A DNA stretch of 64,000 nt, taken from Erythrobacter insulae (GTDB lineage Bacteria > Pseudomonadota > Alphaproteobacteria > Sphingomonadales > Sphingomonadaceae). The DNA is taken from assembly GCF_007004095.1 (NCBI RefSeq), contig NZ_VHJK01000001.1, forward strand, positions 1,120,501 to 1,184,500, given 5' to 3'. Positions 43,577 to 52,130 of the stretch are shown here, piece after piece. Position 1 is the stretch's first letter, and each line of letters starts with the position of its first letter. Under the pieces are notes generated by a model. That model was given only the letters and a program-made list of their open reading frames with translations, was not told the DNA's origin and searched no databases. Made by a program: the position numbers and the translations under genes.

Positions 43577-44527
43577 ATGAGCGGCAAGAACGTTACGGAA
43601 GTGGTGCTGGCAGACGCGGCAGGGATTGCGCGGGCTGCGGCGATTCTGGAATCGGGCGGGCTTGTCGCGGTGCCGACCGAGACGGTTTATGGCCTTGCTG
43701 CGCGTGCCGATAGCGCGGAGGCCGTGGCCAGGATCTATGCGGCAAAGGGCCGTCCCGATTTCAACCCTCTGATCGTGCATGTGAGGGATGAAGAGCAGGC
43801 AAAACAATACGGCGACTTCCCATTGGCAGCGCTGCAATTGGGTGCGCGCCATTGGCCTGGCCCGCTAACGATGGTCGTTCCGCTTCGTGACAATCACGGG
43901 CTTGCAAAGGCTGTGACTGCTGGCCTGCCCACAGTCGCACTGCGGGTACCGGCGCATCCGGTGATGCAGGACTTGCTGAAAGCGGTATCGGTTCCGCTCG
44001 CTGCGCCATCTGCCAATCGCAGCGGCTTTATAAGTCCAACCAAAGCCAATCACGTGCTGGCTTCGCTTGATGGCCGGATTGACCTCGTGCTTGATGCAGG
44101 GCCGGCGCGTTCAGGTGTTGAATCGACCATCGTCGCGGTTCGAGAAGATGGTTCGATCGAGGAGCTTCGGCCCGGCCCAATCGAGTTCGACAAGAACGCC
44201 GGATCATCGGGCCGTGATAGATCAATTGAGGCACCCGGACAGCTCGCAAGCCATTACTCGCCCGGCAAACCGGTGCGCCTGAATGCGGCCAACGCTGAGC
44301 CTGATGAGTTCTGGATCGGGTTTGGCGGCGATCCTGGCGCCGGTTTTCGTGGCTGCAATCTGTCTTTGGCAGCCGATCTAAATCAAGCAGCCTCGCGCCT
44401 ATACGATTGCCTGCATCAGGGGGCAGCATCGGATAAACCCCGTATTGCCATCGCGCCGGTACCAAACACCGGAATCGGCCGGGCTATCAATGATCGTTTG
44501 CGCCGCGCGGCAACACCGGTCGATTAA
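43577..44527 (+). CDS. L-threonylcarbamoyladenylate synthase (Sua5)
   Basis: Makes threonylcarbamoyl-AMP for the universal t6A37 tRNA modification. 316 residues: YrdC domain with VAVPTETVYGLAARADS, IYAAKGRPDFNPLIVHV, GARHWPGPLTMVVP, AAPSANRSGFISPTKANHVL and SGVESTIVAVRE; then a C-terminal Sua5 domain (LASHYSPGKPVRL and the end). The ATG at 43577 is chosen over the long upstream extension that overlaps the divergent gene. Convergent overlap of 4 bp with the lipoprotein gene. Confidence 0.95.
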   Translation: MSGKNVTEVVLADAAGIARAAAILESGGLVAVPTETVYGLAARADSAEAVARIYAAKGRPDFNPLIVHVRDEEQAKQYGDFPLAALQLGARHWPGPLTMVVPLRDNHGLAKAVTAGLPTVALRVPAHPVMQDLLKAVSVPLAAPSANRSGFISPTKANHVLASLDGRIDLVLDAGPARSGVESTIVAVREDGSIEELRPGPIEFDKNAGSSGRDRSIEAPGQLASHYSPGKPVRLNAANAEPDEFWIGFGGDPGAGFRGCNLSLAADLNQAASRLYDCLHQGAASDKPRIAIAPVPNTGIGRAINDRLRRAATPVD

Positions 44528-44859
44528 TCTTCAGGTTCGGGTTCAACCGGAATGGCCGGGGTCAGCGTCTGCATTTCGCGGTAAGTCAATTGCGCCTTGG
44601 CGCAGGCACCCCTGTCACCGTCCTGACAATCGCGGAGTTCTTTGCCGTAGCGCCGCTCCAGTTTGCCGAGCTGTTCTTCGCGCTTGCGGATTTCGCGGCC
44701 GCGTTTTTCGTCCGCCTCTGACTGGCTGGTCGTGGCCAGATCAACCGCTTTGCTCCCGACCCTTACCGGAGCGGTGACAACATCAGCGACTGCGCCCACG
44801 ACGCAACCTGAAAGCGAAAGGCCTGCCGCAGCAAGCGTCAAAAATGGAAGTGCGCGCAT
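44524..44859 (-). CDS. Putative small lipoprotein
   Basis: 111 residues from MRALPFLTLAAAGLSLSGCVVG. LSGC is a lipobox, so it is probably an outer-membrane-tethered lipoprotein. The mature part has VVTAPVRVGSKAVDLATTSQSEAD, a charged helix KRGREIRKREEQLGKLERRYGKEL and a Cys pair (RDCQDGDRGACAK). It resembles a sphingomonad family of unknown function. The ATG at 44859 has AGGAGG-like sequence upstream. Confidence 0.8.
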   Translation of the reverse strand: MRALPFLTLAAAGLSLSGCVVGAVADVVTAPVRVGSKAVDLATTSQSEADEKRGREIRKREEQLGKLERRYGKELRDCQDGDRGACAKAQLTYREMQTLTPAIPVEPEPED

Positions 44860-44936
44860 ATAGGAGGCATCATGCGCAGTCCCAGCGGGAATGCAAGCCG
44901 GGCAAAGCACTCAGCCCCGATTGGTTTGCCTGCCGA

Positions 44937-45710
44937 TCAATTCTCTTCGGTTATGGCCGGCTCGGCCTGTGCTTCGCTGTTTGCCGCGGTACAATTCAGA
45001 TTGCCCGAACCAAAGCTGTTCAGGGTGCATTTTGCAGTGCCGGTCACGTTGATATCGCCTGCCCCTGCAATGTTGGCTTCCACCTCGCCATCGGACGCAA
45101 AGGCCACATTGCCCGATCCGCCGATGGAAATTTCGGCCCTGTCCGCTTTGAGGCCGGCAAGCAGGACATCGCCTGATCCCCCGATTGTGACCTCAAGACG
45201 CTGCGCCGTGCCTGCGCCTTTGATAGAGCCTGATCCGCCAATGCTGATCTCAAGGGTTTCGGCTGCGATGGAATCGATGGCGACGGAACCTGACCCCCCG
45301 ATAACGATTTCAGGGGTGCTGGAAACGGTCGCCGCTTGCACCGCCCCTGACCCTGCGATCACGATGCTTTGCGGCGCGGGCATTGTGATGCGAACCACCG
45401 GACTGCCATCTGTGAAGCTGAAACCGGGTTCACTGGTTACGCCGATTGTGCTCTCGTCGAGCGTAAAACGAAGCGCGTTATCCGGATCATCCTCAACCAC
45501 GATGTTCAGCGTTTCACCCTCGGACACGATGACATTGGCATCGGTGGCGACCACCAGATCGGTTGGCGCAGCGCCGCCAATATCCAGATCGGCCAAAGGC
45601 ACACCTTCTTCGCCATTGATAGTCATGTCGACATTGCTGCATCCCGTCAGGGCAACACCCATGGCTAGCACGGCGAACGGGGCGAGGCGTTTGAATATCC
45701 GAGCAATCAT
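44937..45710 (-). CDS. GIN-domain (DUF2807) lipoprotein
   Basis: 257 residues. Lipobox in LAMGVALTGCSNV. The mature part is a repetitive beta structure with roughly 21-residue steps: IAGSGAV, IGGSGSV, IGGSGSI, IGGSGDV, IGGSGNV, IAGAGDI and a final FGSGNL. This is the DUF2807 right-handed beta-helix pattern, head GIN domain. Probably in the periplasm or outer membrane. Role unknown. Monocistronic; carD's terminator separates it from carD upstream. Confidence 0.88.
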   Translation of the reverse strand: MIARIFKRLAPFAVLAMGVALTGCSNVDMTINGEEGVPLADLDIGGAAPTDLVVATDANVIVSEGETLNIVVEDDPDNALRFTLDESTIGVTSEPGFSFTDGSPVVRITMPAPQSIVIAGSGAVQAATVSSTPEIVIGGSGSVAIDSIAAETLEISIGGSGSIKGAGTAQRLEVTIGGSGDVLLAGLKADRAEISIGGSGNVAFASDGEVEANIAGAGDINVTGTAKCTLNSFGSGNLNCTAANSEAQAEPAITEEN

Positions 45711-45786
45711 AGTTCTGTCTCCATCCGGAAGCTAAGGCGTGTTGCTGGTATAATACACTAGGCGGGCGATAACAAGGGAGCTGGAA

Positions 45787-45820
45787 TCAAAAAGGGCCAC
45801 CCCGGCGGGCAGCCCTTTGA
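45787..45820 (-). terminator. Intrinsic terminator of carD
   Basis: On the minus strand AAAGGGC pairs with GCCCTTT around a GC-rich 14-nt loop and is followed by TTGA. It lies 25 bp after the carD stop. Confidence 0.8.
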
Positions 45821-45844
45821 TTGGTCTTTGATGCGAATTCGGCC

Positions 45845-46381
45845 TTAGCTGTCGTCGTCATCATTGTTGTAATATTGCGGAGCATGTTCGCGCAGCACTT
45901 CGAGAATTTTCTCCAGTGCGGTCGCTTCATCGGACTCTTCCATAGCGCCCAGTTCGCGCGCGAGGCGGCTGGATGCCGCTTCAAAAATCTGACGCTCGGA
46001 ATAGCTCTGCTCTGGCTGATCCTCAGGCCGGAACAGGTCACGCGTCACTTCGGCGATCAATACAATCTCGCCGCTGTTGATCTTCGCTTCGTATTCCTGT
46101 GCCCGGCGTGACCACATGGTACGCTTGACCTTGGGCTTGCCCTTGAGCGTTTCCATCGCCTCTTTCAGAGTCTTGTCAGACGACAGCTTGCGCATGCCGA
46201 TCGATTCCACCTTGTTGGTTGGCACGCGGAGCGTCATACGCTCTTTTTCAAAGCGCAAAACATACAGTTCAAGCTGCATACCTGCGATTTCTTCATTCTG
46301 CAGTTCGATCACACGGCCAACGCCATGCTTTGGGTAAACCACATAATCTCCGACCGTAAAGGCGGGCGCATTGCTTGCCAT
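45845..46381 (-). CDS. carD: CarD/CdnL-family RNA polymerase-binding regulator
   Basis: Binds the RNA polymerase beta subunit and stabilises open complexes at rRNA and growth genes. 178 residues: a Tudor-like N-domain FTVGDYVVYPKHGVGRVIEL, MTLRVPTNKVESIGMRKLS, a helical C-domain with WSRRAQEYEAKINSG, IAEVTRDLFRP and a C-terminal helix, ending in a Asp-rich tail. fdxA, S4 and the helicase lie upstream on the same strand, a familiar alphaproteobacterial order. Preceded by a 352-bp non-coding region with four GANTC sites. Confidence 0.95.
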   Translation of the reverse strand: MASNAPAFTVGDYVVYPKHGVGRVIELQNEEIAGMQLELYVLRFEKERMTLRVPTNKVESIGMRKLSSDKTLKEAMETLKGKPKVKRTMWSRRAQEYEAKINSGEIVLIAEVTRDLFRPEDQPEQSYSERQIFEAASSRLARELGAMEESDEATALEKILEVLREHAPQYYNNDDDDS

Positions 46382-46733
46382 GCGAGTTCCTTTCTTGCGG
46401 TCGCAGAATCAACTTACAGACAAGAGACTTGATCGGCGGCGCCCGGTTCTGCGAGGCAGAAGCCGACACCGGAGTAAAACCGTCCAAACCTGAGGTTGTT
46501 GAGTTGCGACCTTCCTGGTTTTCATCGCCAGCGCCGGTTCCAACCAGCGCGGTTGCATCATTATATAACATAATCGCAACAATATTGCGAGTCGCATCGA
46601 AGCAAGCGCAAGTAATTGCCCAAAGCATCGCACATGCGACCACAATCAAATGCGCATGATTCACCGAATCTGATTATATTACAGAGGCTTAAACAACCAG
46701 CCTAAACCGCCGGCCCGATGCACGATCGTACGA
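46382..46733. other. Non-coding region upstream of carD with clustered GANTC sites
   Basis: 352 bp between carD and fdxA. A 94-codon plus-strand frame exists but has no family features or good start. GANTC motifs occur at 46406, 46589, 46658 and 46666; the last two form GATTC-ACC-GAATC. An A/T-rich stretch near 46561-46575 contains TATAAT when read on the minus strand, a plausible -10 for carD, though no good -35 was seen. Confidence 0.5.
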
Positions 46734-47072
46734 TTAATCGCCTTCGCCGGGCGCTTCGCTGAAGTATTTTTCGAACTTGCCTTCTTCGCCCTTGTGCTCA
46801 TCGGCATCTGCAGGCGGCTCTTTCTGGCTCGTGATGTTGGGCCATTCCGCTGAGAATTTGGTGTTCAGCTCAAGCCATTTTTCAAGACCGTCTTCGGTAT
46901 CGGGCAGGATCGCTTCAGCCGGGCATTCCGGTTCACACACGCCGCAATCAATGCACTCGCTGGGGTTGATGACCAGCATGTTTTCGCCTTCGTAAAAGCA
47001 ATCCACCGGGCACACTTCAACGCAGTCGGTGTATTTGCATTTGATGCAGTCATCAGTGACGACGTAAGTCAT
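46734..47072 (-). CDS. fdxA: Seven-iron ferredoxin FdxA
   Basis: 112 residues holding a [3Fe-4S] and a [4Fe-4S] cluster. Cysteines C9, C17 and C50 plus C21, C40, C43 and C46 fit the FdxA pattern ([20 protein letters not shown] and [14 protein letters not shown]). It has an additional acidic C-terminal extension ([20 protein letters not shown]). Electron carrier in the cytosol. Lies between carD and the S4 gene. Confidence 0.96.
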   Translation of the reverse strand: MTYVVTDDCIKCKYTDCVEVCPVDCFYEGENMLVINPSECIDCGVCEPECPAEAILPDTEDGLEKWLELNTKFSAEWPNITSQKEPPADADEHKGEEGKFEKYFSEAPGEGD

Positions 47073-47171
47073 AGAAAAAGGCTTTCGGTCTTTGGGCTTG
47101 TTTGAGCGCGTCGTGCTATGGCGATTTCGGCCCGTGGGTCAAGGCCCAGATTGCGCGAAGGCGCTTGCCGA

Positions 47172-47462
47172 TCAGCCAATGCCAAGGTCACGGTAATGCT
47201 GTTTCGCCGCTGCGGGAGATGCCCTCTGGTCGGGCAGGCTCAGAACTTCGATGATGCGGACGGTGTCTCCTTGCATGAAGGTCAACACGTCTCCGATCTG
47301 CACATTTTCGCTAACTCGCTTCACATGCTGGCGATTGCGGCGAAATGCGCGGCCTTCAATCATCGCGCAGGCGGCTGAACGGGTTCGGGCAAAACGAAGA
47401 TATACTAAAAGCCGGTCGAGCCGGATGCTATCGCAGCAATCTTCGTTCCCGCTTTCCTTCAT
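47172..47462 (-). CDS. S4-domain RNA-binding protein (Hsp15-like)
   Basis: 96 residues. An S4 core: IRLDRLLVYLRFARTRSAACAMIEGRAFRRNRQHVKRVSENVQIGDVLTF in overlapping parts (LDRLLVYLRFARTR and IGDVLTF). It resembles Hsp15, which recycles stalled 50S-tRNA complexes. The ATG overlaps the helicase stop by 4 bp. Together the two genes suggest RNA or ribosome-related helicase work (inference). Confidence 0.85.
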   Translation of the reverse strand: MKESGNEDCCDSIRLDRLLVYLRFARTRSAACAMIEGRAFRRNRQHVKRVSENVQIGDVLTFMQGDTVRIIEVLSLPDQRASPAAAKQHYRDLGIG

Positions 47463-50155
47463 CCGCCCAGCAGGTCCGCCAATCCATCAAACGCGCCGCC
47501 CGCCCGTGCGGGTCCGGTGTCGGTGTGCGGTTTGGGCGTGCGCGCGCCGCCTTTGGTACCGGGTTTACCGCGGGTCCCGTTGGATGGCTTGGTCCGGGTT
47601 GCGCCATCGTTTGAACCGTTGCCGTTGCCGCTGCGGCTGCCGGGCCTTTTGCCTTTACCCTTCCGATTCTCCGTTTTGGAGCCGCGGCGCGGTGTCTCGC
47701 CTGCGCGGCGCGGTCTCCATGTCCAGCTATCGGGCGCGGGCGGGCCATGAGCGGCCTCTTCCAAAGAGCGTCCACGCTGCATTCTGAAACCTGCGCTTCC
47801 CAATAGTCGGCGCGCGTTTTCCTCTTCCAACCCGATTGAAATCGGCAAAGCCAGATTGAGCCGGAAGCGCGGATTGCGGTCTTTGGTGGTCGCATCGCTT
47901 GCTTTGGCCCGTGTTTCAAACGCGGCGCGCAGGATCTTTTCGGCCAGATCGACCCGGATCGCTTGTGATCCTGCGGGGCGATACCCCGCCGGCAGCTGTT
48001 TCGCCTCTTTCAGAACGGGCAGCATCGCCTCCTGCAAAGGTCTTTTGTCGAGGCCCAATGCGCTCAGCAGTTGACGCGGCGCGGGCTTGAGCAGCGGGCT
48101 GGCAAAGATATCGAGCGCGCCAAACGTCACGCCGAGCTTGCGCAGGAATGGCCGCATTTCTTTGGGCAGATGCTCCAATCCTGCGTTCTCGCGGCTGATT
48201 ACGCCGCGGGCATCGATCAGCGTGATAAGCAGCGCGCGCGCTTGGGATCCGGCTTGCGGATCACGCGCCGCTTGGGCCAGCTTGCGCAGGGGAGCAAGCG
48301 GTTCAAGCTTTGCTGCAAGCCATTCGCCCAATCCAGCTTCGAGCCCGCTGCGAGCAGGCTCCGCTAGCAAGGCTATGTCGCGCGACAGGGTCAGGCGGGG
48401 CGGGCCGAAATCGTCCGGCATTTCAATATCGGCCAGAATGCGGCCCTGCCAACAGATTGCACCGCGTTCGATTGCAAGTTCGGCAATGCCATCGCCAAGC
48501 AGCCATTCGGCCCGCTGTGCGAGGATATTCGGCAAGGCTTTCTCGCCAGCGGATAACAGCATTTTCCGATCCGCCAGTCCGGTGCTCGCATCGACAGTAA
48601 ACCGAAAGCCATCGAGCTTTCCGATCAATTCCCCTTCAACCGTGATGCGGCCATCGGTTTCAAGCGTTACAGGGAGTGCGCCGGCATCCTGCCCAAGCGA
48701 TTTCATCAGTATTGTTGTCCTTCGATTGACAAAGCGTTCCGTCAGCCGCGCGTGAAGCGCATCGGAAAGCTTTGCTTCGACTGCACGAGCCCGCGCTGCC
48801 ATTTCATCCCGCGCCAGAACCCAATCCGGCCTTTGGCAGATATAGGCCCAGGATCGGATCGCGGCTATCCTTCCCTGCAAAGTATCAATATCGCCGCCCG
48901 TCCGGTCGAGTTCGGCGATGCGTGCCGCAATGAAATCCGCGCCAAGATAACCATCTGACAAATCCTGCCACAGCCGCGCAACAAAGCGGGAATGTGGATC
49001 GACACCGATCTGGCGAAAATCGGGCAGCGAGCACGCTTCCCAGAAACGCCGCACCAATCCGGCGCCTCTCACGGTTTTCGCAATGGGATCATCGGCAAGG
49101 CGTTTGAGCACGGCAAGATCGATCGCAGGCGGTGCAGCACGCAGCACATCATGACGCGGGCGGCTTTCCAGGTCTCCGATCAAGACTGGCAAAGTGTCAA
49201 AGCGCGGTTCCGCTTCGCGCCAATGCAGTTTGGTAAGCGGCGCGAATTTATGTTCTTCGATCGCGAAGACTTCTTCGTCGGTGAATTCCAATGGTGCGCC
49301 AGAGCGCGTGCCGCCGCCGGTCAGCGTGCCGAAACTGCCATCGCGCTGGTGCCGGCCCGCACGGCCGGCAATTTGCGCCATTTCCGCCGGGGTCAGACGC
49401 CGTTTTCGCCGGCCATCAAACTTGGACAATGCGGCAAATGCCACGTGATCAAGATCGAGGTTGAGGCCCATCCCGATGGCATCGGTGGCGACGATGTAAT
49501 CAACCTCGCCATTCTGGAACAATTCGACCTGTTTGTTGCGGGTTTCCGGCGATAGCGCGCCCATCACCACGGCCGCGCCGCCTCTGAACCGGCGCAGCGC
49601 CTCTGCCATCGCGTAAACCTGCTCTACCGAAAACGCGACAACTGCGCTGCGCGGCGGCAGACGTGAAAGTTTGGCAGTGCCGGAATGGGTGAGTGTCGAA
49701 AACCTCGGGCGCTCGACCATTTCTGCACCGGGGATCAGGGCTTTGACAATTGGCTCAAGCGTAGCCGAGCCCAGAATCATCGTTTCCTCGCGGCCGCGCG
49801 CATTCAACAGACGGTCTGTAAAAATATGCCCGCGTTCCGGATCGGCGCCAATTTGTGCCTCGTCGATTGCGACGAATGCATGGCCGCCTCCCAGACGGTC
49901 CATCGCCTCCATCGTGCATAGAAAATAGCGCGCATTGGGCGGTTCTATCCGCTGTTCGCCGGTAATCAGCGCCACCGCATCATCGCCCTTGATAGCGCGA
50001 ACCCTGTCATACACTTCACGCGCGAGCAGACGCAGCGGAAATCCCATCATCCCGCTCGAATGGGCGCACATCCGCTCAATCGCCAGATAGGTCTTGCCGG
50101 TATTGGTGGGGCCGAGCACCGCCCGCACGCGTGAATTGCTCGATGATTGGGTCAC
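47459..50155 (-). CDS. SUV3-like DExH RNA helicase with basic C-terminal tail
   Basis: 898 residues. Motif I GPTNTGKTYLAIERM, motif II DEAQIGADPERGH, motif III GSATLEP, motif V-VI VDYIVATDAIGMGLNLD and QIAGRAGRHQRDG place it in the SUV3/mitochondrial-type helicase family. After the core (to about 450) comes a long alpha-rich region, then a disordered basic tail (about 810-890) rich in Arg/Lys/Gly/Ser, closing with GGAFDGLADLLGG. Probably RNA degradation or ribosome-associated. Coupled to the S4 gene. Confidence 0.92.
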   Translation of the reverse strand: MTQSSSNSRVRAVLGPTNTGKTYLAIERMCAHSSGMMGFPLRLLAREVYDRVRAIKGDDAVALITGEQRIEPPNARYFLCTMEAMDRLGGGHAFVAIDEAQIGADPERGHIFTDRLLNARGREETMILGSATLEPIVKALIPGAEMVERPRFSTLTHSGTAKLSRLPPRSAVVAFSVEQVYAMAEALRRFRGGAAVVMGALSPETRNKQVELFQNGEVDYIVATDAIGMGLNLDLDHVAFAALSKFDGRRKRRLTPAEMAQIAGRAGRHQRDGSFGTLTGGGTRSGAPLEFTDEEVFAIEEHKFAPLTKLHWREAEPRFDTLPVLIGDLESRPRHDVLRAAPPAIDLAVLKRLADDPIAKTVRGAGLVRRFWEACSLPDFRQIGVDPHSRFVARLWQDLSDGYLGADFIAARIAELDRTGGDIDTLQGRIAAIRSWAYICQRPDWVLARDEMAARARAVEAKLSDALHARLTERFVNRRTTILMKSLGQDAGALPVTLETDGRITVEGELIGKLDGFRFTVDASTGLADRKMLLSAGEKALPNILAQRAEWLLGDGIAELAIERGAICWQGRILADIEMPDDFGPPRLTLSRDIALLAEPARSGLEAGLGEWLAAKLEPLAPLRKLAQAARDPQAGSQARALLITLIDARGVISRENAGLEHLPKEMRPFLRKLGVTFGALDIFASPLLKPAPRQLLSALGLDKRPLQEAMLPVLKEAKQLPAGYRPAGSQAIRVDLAEKILRAAFETRAKASDATTKDRNPRFRLNLALPISIGLEEENARRLLGSAGFRMQRGRSLEEAAHGPPAPDSWTWRPRRAGETPRRGSKTENRKGKGKRPGSRSGNGNGSNDGATRTKPSNGTRGKPGTKGGARTPKPHTDTGPARAGGAFDGLADLLGG

Positions 50156-50358
50156 AAGGATGGCTTGTGTCAGGCTTGGGAGAAGGCCGCAATGGGGACT
50201 TTGATGCCTCTACCCGGCTATACGTGAAACCCCGTGGTTCGGTCTGCCGCACCGCAGACTCGATTGGTCGCTGGTTAACCACACATTTACTTTGTTTCAC
50301 CAAGGTTTTCGGCCAGTAGACGTAAACCGAAGGCGCAAGGTGCCGTTAGGATATCGGG

Positions 50359-52059
50359 TTGGATCACATACGCGACATTTCTGAAGGCACTGCCGGACAG
50401 CACGATGATCTGTCCGAAGGGGCCAATGACGCGTCTGGCGGACCAAAACCGGATCTGGACACGTCCCACAGATTGGGTCTCGATCTCGAAAAAGCCGCCG
50501 CTGATATTCACGAGCCTGACAGTCCGGTATCGTCACGCCCTGTTTCACGGGCGGAACGCTATTCCGAATGGAAGCATTCGGCTGCGCGATGGATTGACGG
50601 GATCGACCTGACGCCAGATTTGGCTCAGAACATCGGGAGCCGCCGCTGGTTTCGCGGTTTGGGTACGATGATCGGGCTTGGCGCAGTCGCGCTGGCATTC
50701 TGGCCCAGCATGGCCCCGCTTGAGGCGCGCACTGCGATGCCTCAAGACGACAATGTTCGCGATGAATTCCGCAGCCAGATGATCATGCCGCTGGCGCTTG
50801 GCGCAGATAGCGGCCGCCGGATGGGTCCGACTGCCAAAGTCATTCCGCTCGCCAGCGCGCCGGAACGCCCGCAAATCTCTATGCTGGCAACGCTCGCTCC
50901 GGGTGACAGTTTTGCCTCCATGCTCCGCCGCGCCGGCGTTTCAAGCGGAGATATCGGTCAGGTCAGCGCGCTTGTCGGTCAGGCGATGCCGCTTGCCGAG
51001 ATTGAGCCGGGCACCCAGATCGATATCGTTTTGGGCCGCCGGGCTGAAGAAGGGGTGCCGCGTCCGCTCGATACATTGAAATTCCGCGCTCGCTTTGATC
51101 TCGAACTCGAAGTCGCGCGGCAGGGTGTTGCCGAGGGTGCGTCAACAGGCGGCATGTTGGCGTTGCAGAAAAACGTGATTCGCGTTGACGATACCCCGCT
51201 GCGGGTGCGCGGCTTTGTCGGCGCGAGCCTGTATCGCTCGATGCGCGCAGCCGGTGTCCCGGCCAGCGCGGTGCAGGATTATATCAAGGCGCTTGATAAC
51301 CAGATCAATATGGACCGCGAGGTCGCATCCACTGACGAATTTGACATTGTCATCGCCTATCGCCGCGCGGCAACAGGCGAACGGCAAGCTGGAAAATTGC
51401 TGTACGCTGGTCTTGAGCGGGATAGAAAACCCAGAACGCAATTGATGCGCTGGGGCGACGAGGGCCGTTTTTTTGAAGCATCGGGGGTGGGCGAACAGCG
51501 TAACGGGCTGGTCGCGCCGGTGCCCGGTCAGATTTCCTCGCGTTTTGGAATGCGCCGCCACCCGATCCTCGGATATCGGCGGATGCATTCGGGCATGGAT
51601 TTCCGCGCTCGTCGCGGTACGCCGATTGTGGCCGTAACAGATGGGACCGTCTCTTCCGCAGGGCGCGCTGGCGGCTGCGGCATTGCGGTCAAACTCAAAC
51701 ATGGCGGCAATCTCTCGACGCGGTATTGCCATATGAGCCGGATGTCGGTGCAGCGCGGACAACAGGTGCGCCGCGGTCAGGTAATCGGTTATGTCGGTTC
51801 CACCGGCCTCTCCACCGGACCGCATTTGCATTACGAGATGTATCGCGGAGGCAAAGCCATCAATCCTGCGAGCGTCAAATTCGTCACCCGCGCGCAGCTT
51901 TCAGGCGCCGAGCTGGCCGATTTCCGCAGGCAGCTAAGCAAGCTTAAAGAGGTTGAAGTCGGTGCGGCGCTGCAAGACCTTACGCCGCTCAACAACGAGG
52001 CTGAAGAGCCCTTGCGCGAGATTGAAAAGATCGATTTGGCCGCGCGAACTGCCGAATAA
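50359..52059 (+). CDS. M23 (LytM) peptidoglycan metallopeptidase with long N-terminal region
   Basis: 566 residues, TTG start with AGGA 9 nt upstream. It has a 100-residue cytosolic part, one membrane segment (GTMIGLGAVALAFWP at about 103-117), then a periplasmic region with a LysM/OapA-like part (LATLAPGDSFASMLRRAG), and the M23 domain: SRFGMRRHPILGYRRMHSGMDF (Zn ligands His and Asp), LKHGGNLSTRYCHM and GPHLHYEM (third ligand). It acts in cell-wall remodelling and division. The only ATGs in frame are far downstream. Confidence 0.88.
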   Translation: MDHIRDISEGTAGQHDDLSEGANDASGGPKPDLDTSHRLGLDLEKAAADIHEPDSPVSSRPVSRAERYSEWKHSAARWIDGIDLTPDLAQNIGSRRWFRGLGTMIGLGAVALAFWPSMAPLEARTAMPQDDNVRDEFRSQMIMPLALGADSGRRMGPTAKVIPLASAPERPQISMLATLAPGDSFASMLRRAGVSSGDIGQVSALVGQAMPLAEIEPGTQIDIVLGRRAEEGVPRPLDTLKFRARFDLELEVARQGVAEGASTGGMLALQKNVIRVDDTPLRVRGFVGASLYRSMRAAGVPASAVQDYIKALDNQINMDREVASTDEFDIVIAYRRAATGERQAGKLLYAGLERDRKPRTQLMRWGDEGRFFEASGVGEQRNGLVAPVPGQISSRFGMRRHPILGYRRMHSGMDFRARRGTPIVAVTDGTVSSAGRAGGCGIAVKLKHGGNLSTRYCHMSRMSVQRGQQVRRGQVIGYVGSTGLSTGPHLHYEMYRGGKAINPASVKFVTRAQLSGAELADFRRQLSKLKEVEVGAALQDLTPLNNEAEEPLREIEKIDLAARTAE

Positions 52060-52130
52060 TCCGCTCCTGCCGCATTTTTACAATGTGATGTGATTGCAGC
52101 GCCCCGGCAAATGCGGCTACACCGCTGCGC

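Noticed and set aside
46375..46659. 94-codon plus-strand frame upstream of carD
   Set aside because: No ribosome-binding site, no homology motif, overlaps the carD start; the region is better read as carD's leader.
46750..47170. fdxA as a nitrogen-fixation ferredoxin
   Set aside because: Cys spacing and length fit the housekeeping 7Fe FdxA; no nif genes nearby.
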